Assembly: GCA_947631725.1 (NCBI GenBank) | Contig: CANRML010000086.1 | Coordinates: forward strand, 1 to 5,366 | Length of the DNA: 5,366 nucleotides | DNA from: an uncultured Clostridia bacterium | GTDB taxonomy: Bacteria > Bacillota > Clostridia > TANB77 > CAG-508 | Reading direction: 5' to 3' | Shown here: positions 1 through 5,366 of the stretch, piece after piece | Numbering within the stretch: position 1 is the stretch's first letter | How the letters are laid out: each line of letters starts with the position of its first letter | Notes under the pieces: model-generated | What the model was told of the DNA's origin: nothing | Seen by the model: the letters and a program-made list of their open reading frames with translations, nothing else | The model's database searches: none | Program-made: the position numbers and the translations under genes

Positions 1-1782
1 GATAAAGAATTAGATTCTATTATAAAAAATGGATTTTCAGTTATGTATATGATTGCACAAAAATTAGTAAAGAAATCAAATGATGATGGATATATTGTAG
101 GCTCAAGAGGGTCTGTAGGTTCTTCATTTGTAGCAAATATGACAGGAATTACTGAAGTAAACTCATTACCACCACATTACAGATGTCCAAATTGTAAATA
201 TTCAGATTTTACAGATTACGGATACAAAAATGGGTTTGACTTACCTGATAAAAAATGTCCTAAATGCGGGGAAGAACTTCTAAAAGATGGGATGGATATC
301 CCATTTGAAACATTTTTAGGATTTAATGGAGACAAAGAACCTGATATTGATTTAAACTTTTCAGGAGAATATCAAGCAAAAGCACATAAATATACAGAAG
401 TTATTTTTGGAAAAGGAACAACTTTTAAAGCAGGAACAATAGGAACAGTAAAAGACAAAACAGCATATGGATATGTTAGAAGTTATTTTGAAGAAAGACA
501 TATACCAATAAATCAAGCAGAAATTAAGCGTTTATCAATAGGCTGCACAGGTGTTAAAAGAACAACAGGTCAACATCCAGGAGGTATTGTAGTTGTACCA
601 AAAGGAAGAGAAATTTATGAATTCTGTCCTGTCCAACATCCAGCAGATGACCCGAATTCAGATATAATAACGACACATTTTGACTACCACTCAATAGATA
701 ATAACTTATTAAAACTTGATATACTTGGACACGATGATCCAACAGTAATTAGAATGCTACAAGATATAACTGGAATTGACCCTACAAAAATAAAATTAGA
801 TGATAAGGAAACAATGTCAATTTTTAGTTCAACAAAAGCACTAGGTGTTACACCTGAACAAATAAAATCAGAAGTAGGAAGCTATGGAATACCTGAATTT
901 GGAACTAAATTTGTAAGAGGGATGCTATTAGAAACAAAGCCAACAACATTTGATGAATTAGTACGTATTTCAGGATTATCACATGGTACAGATGTATGGG
1001 TAGGAAATACTCAAGACTTAATAAAAGAAAAAACAGTAACATTAACAGAAGCTATATGTTGTCGTGATGATATTATGATTTATCTAATAAAACAAGGATT
1101 ACCTTCAAATTCAGCATTTAAAATAATGGAAACAGTACGTAAAGGAAAAGCTCTAAAGGATCCAGAAAAATGGGGAGAATATGTAAAACTTATGAAAGAG
1201 CATAATGTTCCTGACTGGTATATAGGGTCATGTGAAAAAATAAAATACATGTTCCCAAAAGCACATGCAGCAGCATATGTAACAAATGCTTTTCGTATAG
1301 CATGGTTTAAAGTACATAAACCAGAAGCATATTATGCAGCCTTTTTCTCTATAAGAGCTGCAGAAGATTTTGACTATGAAATAATGTGTGAAGGAAAAGA
1401 AAAAGTAAAAAATAAAATGAAAGAAATTGATTTATTAGGAAATAATGCAACTCAAAAAGATAAAGCTATGTATCCAGTTTTAGAATTAGTATTAGAAATG
1501 TATGAAAGAGGCATTAAATTTTTACCAGTTGATTTATATCTATCAAGTAGCACAAAATTTATTGTAGAAGAAGATGGAATACGTCCACCATTAAATAGTA
1601 TTGCGGGACTTGGAACAGTAGCAGCAGAAGGCATTGAATTAGCAAGAAAAGATGGAAAATTCATGTCAATTGATGACTTGAAAATTCGTTCAAAAGTTGG
1701 TGTTGCAGTTACAGATTTATTGAAAAAAGTAGGATGCTTAGACGGGATGAGCCAAAGTAATCAAATCAGTTTATTTGGATAA
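1..1782 (+). CDS. polC: DNA polymerase III alpha subunit, PolC type (C-terminal part; 5' end outside window)
   Basis: This is the replicative DNA polymerase of low-GC Gram-positives, which extends primers at the chromosomal fork. The reading frame is open from base 1, so the first ATG (43) is internal. The 593 residues seen are about 40% of a usual PolC of roughly 1,440; the exonuclease and PHP parts lie upstream. Numbering from base 1, visible features are the palm motif GSRGSVGSS (from about residue 35), a four-cysteine zinc site (Cys codons at 184, 193, 256, 265), catalytic PDIDLNF (Asp 115 and 117), VKRTTGQHPGGI (185-196), KLDILGHDDP with the expected third catalytic Asp (240), and the finger motif KIKYMFPKAHAAAYV (413-427). 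A helix-hairpin-helix-like IAGLG region lies near the C-terminus. The protein ends in QISLF-G, matching the beta-clamp-binding pentapeptide known at the C-terminus of PolC. No frameshift or missing key residue is seen. Family assignment rests on recalled similarity to Bacillus PolC along the whole length. Confidence 0.98.
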   Translation, partial: DKELDSIIKNGFSVMYMIAQKLVKKSNDDGYIVGSRGSVGSSFVANMTGITEVNSLPPHYRCPNCKYSDFTDYGYKNGFDLPDKKCPKCGEELLKDGMDIPFETFLGFNGDKEPDIDLNFSGEYQAKAHKYTEVIFGKGTTFKAGTIGTVKDKTAYGYVRSYFEERHIPINQAEIKRLSIGCTGVKRTTGQHPGGIVVVPKGREIYEFCPVQHPADDPNSDIITTHFDYHSIDNNLLKLDILGHDDPTVIRMLQDITGIDPTKIKLDDKETMSIFSSTKALGVTPEQIKSEVGSYGIPEFGTKFVRGMLLETKPTTFDELVRISGLSHGTDVWVGNTQDLIKEKTVTLTEAICCRDDIMIYLIKQGLPSNSAFKIMETVRKGKALKDPEKWGEYVKLMKEHNVPDWYIGSCEKIKYMFPKAHAAAYVTNAFRIAWFKVHKPEAYYAAFFSIRAAEDFDYEIMCEGKEKVKNKMKEIDLLGNNATQKDKAMYPVLELVLEMYERGIKFLPVDLYLSSSTKFIVEEDGIRPPLNSIAGLGTVAAEGIELARKDGKFMSIDDLKIRSKVGVAVTDLLKKVGCLDGMSQSNQISLFG

Positions 1783-1785
1783 TAA

Positions 1786-1825
1786 AAAAGAGAAGTATGT
1801 GAAAATGAACACATACATCTCTTTT
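1786..1825. terminator. bidirectional intrinsic terminator between polC and the convergent small gene
   Basis: Arms 1786-1801 and 1810-1825 pair over 16 positions with a single A/A mismatch (1794 against 1817), around an 8-base loop. The right arm ends in TTTT followed by ATTTATTTAA. On the opposite strand the stem is followed by a T-run (complement of the A-run 1784-1789). It starts 3 bases after the polC stop and lies 24 bases beyond the stop of the minus-strand gene, so it can serve both. The structure was read by eye; no folding energy was computed. Confidence 0.9.
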
Positions 1826-1849
1826 ATTTAATCTGCAAGGTTAAGAGTT

Positions 1850-2080
1850 TTAAATAGGGTATTGAACATGTTTACCCGAACTTGAAATATAATCTAAACA
1901 AATGACTTCGTCACAATTATAGATTATAAAATAACTACGAGTGTTTTTGGGAAAAAGAACTTCCTCAATCTTTTTACTAAAAGGATTTCTCTGAATTTCA
2001 ATTTCCGGATGTTCCATTTGAAAAGTGCTCCAAGTTTCACCTAGGCGTACACCTTTCCGTGTCTTATATCCTGTTTTCAT
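1850..2080 (-). CDS. small hypothetical protein, 76 aa
   Basis: I do not recognise a named family. The product is a soluble-looking 76-residue protein beginning MKTGYKTRKGVRLGETW and ending HVQYPI, with no signal peptide or membrane helix. The segment KTRKGVRLGETWSTF loosely resembles the 'KGI-x-LGD/ET-x-x-x-V/F' opening found in several small secreted or lipoprotein domains (SmpA/BamE-like), but this is only a motif impression. The centre is charged (KKIEEV) and the C-terminal half has alternating hydrophobic residues (SYFIIYNCDEVICLDYI) suggesting beta strands. The start was chosen at 2080 because a strong Shine-Dalgarno lies just upstream and because the promoter -10 (2131-2136) lies downstream of the alternative ATG at 2143, which therefore would not be transcribed. 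GC is about 32% by hand count (75 of 231). It is monocistronic, convergent with polC and divergent from the surface-protein gene. Reality of the gene is supported by promoter, ribosome site and terminator together. Confidence 0.8.
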   Translation of the reverse strand: MKTGYKTRKGVRLGETWSTFQMEHPEIEIQRNPFSKKIEEVLFPKNTRSYFIIYNCDEVICLDYISSSGKHVQYPI

Positions 2081-2088
2081 AACAACAA

Positions 2089-2097
2089 TCCTCCCCT
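2089..2097 (-). promoter_or_regulatory. ribosome binding site deciding the start of the 76-aa gene
   Basis: On the minus strand the bases read AGGGGAGGA, containing GGAGG, and end 8 bases before the ATG at 2080. It is a near-ideal Shine-Dalgarno and fixes the start at 2080. Confidence 0.85.
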
Positions 2098-2130
2098 GCA
2101 CATAACATAATGTGAAATTGTTACAGAAAT

Positions 2131-2159
2131 AGTATAACACCAAAAAAATTTAAAATCAA
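2131..2159 (-). promoter_or_regulatory. sigma-A type promoter for the 76-aa gene
   Basis: On the minus strand, TTGATT (-35, bases 2159-2154) and TATACT (-10, bases 2136-2131) are separated by exactly 17 bases, most of them an A/T run. Transcription would begin near 2124, giving a leader of about 45 bases before the ATG at 2080. The fit to the vegetative consensus is good: one mismatch in -10 and two in -35. Confidence 0.75.
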
Positions 2160-2204
2160 TGATTTTATTAAAAAAATGTAATATAATTGTAACAAAAAGT
2201 CGTA

Positions 2205-2222
2205 ATGCTAGATAAATAGCAT
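2205..2222. repeat. short inverted repeat in the divergent intergenic region
   Basis: ATGCTA (2205-2210) and TAGCAT (2217-2222) form a perfect 6-base stem with loop GATAAA. It lies upstream of both the leftward promoter (2131-2159) and the rightward promoter boxes (2252-2292), so it could be an operator. It is short and in AT-rich DNA, so chance is possible. Confidence 0.3.
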
Positions 2223-2251
2223 ATATTATATATTTGCATATAAATGATATA

Positions 2252-2292
2252 TTGACAAATATTGACAGATATAATATAAAAAATATTATAAA
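2252..2292 (+). promoter_or_regulatory. tandem/overlapping promoter boxes for the surface-protein gene
   Basis: Two perfect TTGACA boxes occur 10 bases apart, at 2252-2257 and 2262-2267. The first has TATAAA (2275-2280) after a 17-base spacer. The second has TATTAT (2284-2289) after a 16-base spacer. A perfect TATAAT (2270-2275) is also present but only 12 bases from the first box, too close to pair with it. Either or both arrangements could drive the gene starting at 2349; the transcript leader would be about 50-65 bases. Confidence 0.65.
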
Positions 2293-2329
2293 AGAATAAA
2301 AAAGGCTAAATGAAATTAATATAGTAAAA

Positions 2330-2335
2330 AAGGAG
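2330..2335 (+). promoter_or_regulatory. ribosome binding site of the surface-protein gene (long spacing)
   Basis: AAGGAG ends 13 bases before the ATG at 2349, longer than the usual 5-9. No closer ATG, GTG or TTG exists in frame, and the protein opens directly with a signal peptide, so the start at 2349 still stands. The wide spacing may lower translation. Confidence 0.65.
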
Positions 2336-2348
2336 AAATATAAAGAAA

Positions 2349-5231
2349 ATGAAGAATAAATTAGTAAAATTAATTTCATTAATTATAATATTACAAATCG
2401 CATTAAATGTGCTAGTACCATTAAAATCATTAGCAGAAGATACAGTAACAATACAATGTAATGATATTAATTTTTATAATGGCTTAATAAAAGTTTTAGA
2501 AGGAAAAATACAGTCTCAAAGTGCAGATAATAAAACTATAACTATGACAAGACAAAATTTAGAAAGCGTAACAACCATAAAAATTGATAACTATTCAAAA
2601 CCAAAAACAGATTGGATAACGGATATAACTGGAATAGAAAACTTTACTAATTTAACAGAATTAGATCTTAGCGGAAATACAATAAAAGATATAAGTAAAT
2701 TAAGTACATTAAAAAATTTACAAAACTTAGACTTATATTTTAATAAAATAGTAGATGTAAATCCAATTAACAATTTAATAAATCTAAATATTTTAGATTT
2801 ATCTTGGAACGATATAACTGATATATCAGAAATAACAAATTTAAATAATCTACAGAAATTAGAATTAAGTCATAATAATATAGCCAATATAGGGCCTGTA
2901 GCTAATTTAAAAAACCTTGAAACCCTTATATTACGTCAAGTTAATGGAGTAAACCATATTCAAGATATAAGTGCTTTAAGAAGTTTAACAAAATTAAAAA
3001 ACTTATATTTGTCTAGTAATGGAATTGAAAATATAGAAGTTTTATCTAATATTAATAGTTTAGAATATTTGGAATTAGACAGTAATCCAATAAGTGATTT
3101 TTCTCCTATATTTGAACTTCCAAATTTAAATGAAATTTCTTTAAGTTATATTAAAAACGATATATCATTTGCTGGTTCTATAACTAACAATCTTAAAAAA
3201 TTAACATGGGATCATGCAAACCTTAGTGATATTTCAAAGTTTAGCACTTTAAAAAACCTTGAATCTTTACATTTGATTTATAATGAAATAAGTGATATTT
3301 CACCAATCAAGTCTCTAACAAATCTTAAAACCTTATCAATATATGAAAACAATATAGAAGATATTTCGCCTATAGCAGAACTAAAAAAATTGGAGACGAT
3401 TTTCTTGGATGACAATAAAATAAAGGATATTTCACCAATCAACTCTCTAACTAACCTTGTATACATATCTCTAACTGACAACCAGATAGAAAATATTCCA
3501 CCACTTAATTCTCTAACTAAACTTACACAATTATCCCTATCTAACAACATGATAGAAGATATTTTACCACTAAATTCTCTAACTAATCTTAGGCACTTAT
3601 CTCTAACTAACAACATGATAAAAGATATTTCGCCACTACATACTCTAACTAATCTTTGGGAATTATCTCTATCTAATAACATGATAGAAGATATTTCACC
3701 GCTAAATTCTTTAACTAATCTTCAATACTTATATCTTAACGGAAACATGATAAAAGATATTTCACCTATTAGTTCTTTGACTAAAATTACAAAACTTTTG
3801 GTGAGAGATAATATAATATCTACTGAATTGAAATTTGGGAAAACAGAACAAATAGATTTGCCACCTATAATAAAACAGGCCAAACAAATTAATAGTAAAA
3901 TATATACAGAAAATGGATATACATTAGATAATTGTAGTTTATCAGAAGATGGAGAAAAAGTAATAGTAGATACAACTAAAACAGCAAAAGCAAGTGTGCA
4001 AATATCTGGAGGAAATGCTGATGGAACACAATTTTTGTTAAATGTTGAGAAAGTGATAACATCAATTCAAGTAACAACAAAACCAACTAAAACACAATAC
4101 ATACAAAATTATGAAGAAATAGATTTAACAGGAGGAGTAATAACAATAACATATAATGACAATACGACAGATACGATAAGCATGACAAATGAAAATGTAA
4201 AAGTAACTGGATTTAATAATAGTAACATAGGAGATAATGTATTAACGGTAGAATATGAAGGAAAACAAACAACATTTGATGTAGAAATCGTATCAAAACA
4301 AATAACAGAAATAAAAGTAACAAAAATGCCAACAAAAACGAGCTATATACAAAATTATGAAAAAATAGATTTAACAGGAGGAATAATAACAGTAACATAC
4401 AATGACAATACAACAGATACAATAAGCATGACAAATGAAAATATAGAGGTAACCGGATTTAACAATAGAAAAATAGGAAAAAATGTATTAACAATAGACT
4501 ATAAAGGAAAAGAAACAACATTTGAAGTAGAAATTGTAGCAAAGCAAATAACGGGAATACAAGTAACAAAAATGCCAACAAAAACAAGCTATATACAAAA
4601 TTATGAAATAATAGATTTAACAGGAGGAGTAATAACGGTAACGTATAATGACGATTCGACGGACACAATAAGTATGACAAATGAAAATGTAGAAGTAACA
4701 GGATTTAGTAATGAGAACGTAGGAAAAAATGTATTAACAGTAAAATATGAAGGAAAACAAGCAACATTTGAGATAGAAATCATATTAAAGCAAATAACAG
4801 GAATACAAGTAACAAAAATGCCAACAAAAATGAGTTACATACAAAACGATGAAAAAATGGATTTAACAGGAGGAGTAATAACAGTAACATATAATGACAA
4901 TACAACAGACACAATAAGTATGACAAATGAAAATATAAAAGTAACAGGATTTAATAATAAAAACATAGGAAAAAATACATTAACGATAGAATATATGGGG
5001 CATCAAACAATGTTTGAGGTAGATATTATTAATATAACAGAAAATGAAGAAGGAGGAAATACAGCAACTAGCAATTCTGGAACAAATGGAAAAAATGCAG
5101 AAACAACAAAATCAAATATTGCGGTATTACCAAAAGCAGGAGCAGGAGGGTTGATAATAATAATATCAGCGGTAGCAATAATAACAATTATATTGTATAA
5201 GAAAAATGAAAAATATAAAGATATAAAATAA
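2349..5231 (+). CDS. internalin-like leucine-rich repeat surface protein with four Ig-like repeats and LPKAG wall anchor
   Basis: A 960-residue secreted, surface-attached protein, probably an adhesin or ligand-binding protein; the target cannot be told. Domains in order: signal peptide with Lys 2, 4 and 7, hydrophobic core 8-22, likely cut after SLA (Ala29); cap-like region 30-91; 18 leucine-rich repeats 92-491, consensus DISPLNSLTNLxxLxLxxNxI, the 22-residue internalin type; linking domain about 492-567 (LPPIIKQA, GGNADGT); four 82-residue repeats 568-895 matching the Big_3 bacterial Ig-like family (DLTGG-VTYND-VTGF-LTVEYEGK); Ser/Thr/Asn/Gly-rich spacer 896-926; LPKAG at 927-931, hydrophobic helix about 934-950, then a Lys-rich tail. 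LPKAG differs from classic LPXTG by Ala for Thr; sortase anchoring is inferred, and no sortase gene is in the window. If not cleaved, the helix would still hold the protein in the membrane. The gene stands alone, divergent from the 76-aa gene, with its own promoter. Only two cysteines (37, 529) are present. No frameshift is seen. Confidence 0.95.
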   Translation: MKNKLVKLISLIIILQIALNVLVPLKSLAEDTVTIQCNDINFYNGLIKVLEGKIQSQSADNKTITMTRQNLESVTTIKIDNYSKPKTDWITDITGIENFTNLTELDLSGNTIKDISKLSTLKNLQNLDLYFNKIVDVNPINNLINLNILDLSWNDITDISEITNLNNLQKLELSHNNIANIGPVANLKNLETLILRQVNGVNHIQDISALRSLTKLKNLYLSSNGIENIEVLSNINSLEYLELDSNPISDFSPIFELPNLNEISLSYIKNDISFAGSITNNLKKLTWDHANLSDISKFSTLKNLESLHLIYNEISDISPIKSLTNLKTLSIYENNIEDISPIAELKKLETIFLDDNKIKDISPINSLTNLVYISLTDNQIENIPPLNSLTKLTQLSLSNNMIEDILPLNSLTNLRHLSLTNNMIKDISPLHTLTNLWELSLSNNMIEDISPLNSLTNLQYLYLNGNMIKDISPISSLTKITKLLVRDNIISTELKFGKTEQIDLPPIIKQAKQINSKIYTENGYTLDNCSLSEDGEKVIVDTTKTAKASVQISGGNADGTQFLLNVEKVITSIQVTTKPTKTQYIQNYEEIDLTGGVITITYNDNTTDTISMTNENVKVTGFNNSNIGDNVLTVEYEGKQTTFDVEIVSKQITEIKVTKMPTKTSYIQNYEKIDLTGGIITVTYNDNTTDTISMTNENIEVTGFNNRKIGKNVLTIDYKGKETTFEVEIVAKQITGIQVTKMPTKTSYIQNYEIIDLTGGVITVTYNDDSTDTISMTNENVEVTGFSNENVGKNVLTVKYEGKQATFEIEIILKQITGIQVTKMPTKMSYIQNDEKMDLTGGVITVTYNDNTTDTISMTNENIKVTGFNNKNIGKNTLTIEYMGHQTMFEVDIINITENEEGGNTATSNSGTNGKNAETTKSNIAVLPKAGAGGLIIIISAVAIITIILYKKNEKYKDIK
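2622..3821 (+). repeat. 18 tandem leucine-rich repeat units (about 66 bp each)
   Basis: Coding tandem repeats for residues 92-491. Units begin at residues 92, 114, 136, 158, 180, 206, 228, 250, 271, 294, 316, 338, 360, 382, 404, 426, 448 and 470. Fifteen are exactly 22 residues; those at 180, 250 and 271 are 26, 21 and 23. The later units (from about 3294) are much closer to one another in DNA sequence than the earlier ones, sharing TCTCTAACTAA-CTT and AACATGATA blocks. Confidence 0.93.
4050..5033 (+). repeat. four tandem 246-bp repeats encoding Big_3-type Ig-like domains
   Basis: Units at 4050-4295, 4296-4541, 4542-4787 and 4788-5033 are each exactly 82 codons with no indel. Shared protein blocks include DLTGG, TYND, DTISMTNEN, VTGF and LT-(I/V)-x-Y. 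Units 2-4 share VTKMPTK where unit 1 has VTTKPTK. Long stretches are identical or nearly so at DNA level, indicating recent duplication or gene conversion. Confidence 0.95.
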
Positions 5232-5241
5232 AAAATTATTT

Positions 5242-5283
5242 AGAAATCAAAAAAATATTGATTAATTTATCTTCTGATTTTTT
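5242..5283 (+). terminator. weak terminator candidate after the surface-protein gene
   Basis: Ten bases past the stop, AATCAA (5245-5250) can pair with TTGATT (5258-5263); alternatively AGAAATCA (5242-5249) pairs with TGATTTTT (5275-5282) with one G-T wobble. A run of six T (5278-5283) follows. Both stems are short and AT-rich, so efficient termination is doubtful. No better hairpin is seen before the window ends. Confidence 0.3.
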
Positions 5284-5303
5284 GTTGTACGTCAAGTGAA
5301 AAG

Positions 5304-5363
5304 TTAAATGCAATTCTGTAAAGTAAATGCAATTTGTATGAGAAAAAGCCATTTAAAAGCAAT
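5304..5363. repeat. three short direct motif copies, TTAAATGCAAT-like
   Basis: TTAAATGCAAT (5304-5314), GTAAATGCAAT (5323-5333) and TTAAAAGCAAT (5353-5363) occur in a stretch without a gene. The first two are 19 bases apart and share the 11-base core TAAATGCAATT (5305-5315 and 5324-5334). They may be regulator sites for a gene to the right or terminal repeats of a mobile element; the window ends too soon to tell. Confidence 0.5.
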
Positions 5364-5366
5364 ATT

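Noticed and set aside
554..742. Minus-strand frame of 62 residues inside polC (and a similar one at 1452-1664)
   Set aside because: Both lie antisense to conserved PolC motifs, with no ribosome site or promoter of note; they are shadows.
43..1782. The ATG at 43 as the true start of a shortened polymerase
   Set aside because: The same frame is open and PolC-like from base 1, and the palm motif right after the ATG needs the upstream domains. The gene is cut by the window edge, not truncated.
2160..2250. Possible small RNA or riboswitch in the AT-rich intergenic stretch
   Set aside because: Only a 6-base stem (2205-2222) and simple AT runs are visible; no known riboswitch core, no tRNA-like fold and no terminator follows before the gene.
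2077..2379. Minus-strand open frame of 100 residues, very hydrophobic
   Set aside because: It lies across the divergent promoters and the start of the surface-protein gene, is a low-complexity product of AT-rich DNA (Phe/Ile/Leu/Ser), and has no fitting ribosome site. It also overlaps the well-supported small gene's leader.
3278..3682. Minus-strand open frame of 134 residues with internal repeats
   Set aside because: It is the antisense of the 66-bp LRR units; its repetition simply mirrors the coding repeats on the + strand.
4213..4680. Two minus-strand Leu-rich frames of 73 residues each
   Set aside because: They are spaced exactly 246 bases apart, the period of the Ig-like repeats, so they are antisense shadows of the same repeated DNA.
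2622..5033. Tandem repeats considered as a CRISPR array or satellite DNA
   Set aside because: The 66- and 246-base periods are whole numbers of codons, keep one open frame, and encode recognisable LRR and Ig-like domains; there are no unique spacers.

Overview
The window is AT-rich DNA, most likely from a low-GC Firmicute of the Clostridia type. The main reason is the first gene, which is the C-terminal 40% of a PolC-type DNA polymerase III alpha subunit, the replicative polymerase typical of Firmicutes and their wall-less relatives. A wall-anchor-like LPKAG signal on the large surface protein argues for a cell-walled Gram-positive. The suggestion that this is an uncultured gut Clostridia lineage is only an inference from style (AT-rich codons, LPKAG sorting signal, KYKDIK-type tail).

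Layout: (1) bases 1-1782, + strand, 3' part of polC, whose 5' end lies outside the window. (2) 1786-1825, a strong hairpin with T-runs on both sides, placed to terminate polC and the convergent small gene. (3) 1850-2080, - strand, a 76-residue hypothetical protein with a good Shine-Dalgarno and a near-consensus promoter (2131-2159). That promoter shows that the start is the internal ATG at 2080, not the upstream ATG at 2143. (4) 2081-2348, a divergent AT-rich regulatory region holding that promoter, a duplicated TTGACA box for the rightward gene, and several short inverted repeats. (5) 2349-5231, + strand, a 960-residue internalin-like surface protein: signal peptide, N-terminal cap, 18 leucine-rich repeats of about 22 residues, a linking domain, four near-identical 82-residue Ig-like (Big_3 type) repeats, a Ser/Thr/Asn/Gly-rich spacer, and an LPKAG + membrane helix + basic tail anchor. 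(6) 5232-5366, non-coding AT-rich DNA with a weak terminator candidate and three copies of a short TTAAATGCAAT-like motif running to the window edge.

The genes do not form one operon. polC is a core chromosomal gene; the small gene faces it and the surface protein is transcribed away from the small gene. The surface protein looks like an accessory adhesin inserted beside a housekeeping gene. Its repeats show signs of recent internal duplication. No clearly new multi-gene system is visible. The most notable items are the mosaic, repeat-expanding adhesin, the uncharacterised small gene with its own regulatory signals, and the motif cluster at the right edge, which could be the end of a mobile element.
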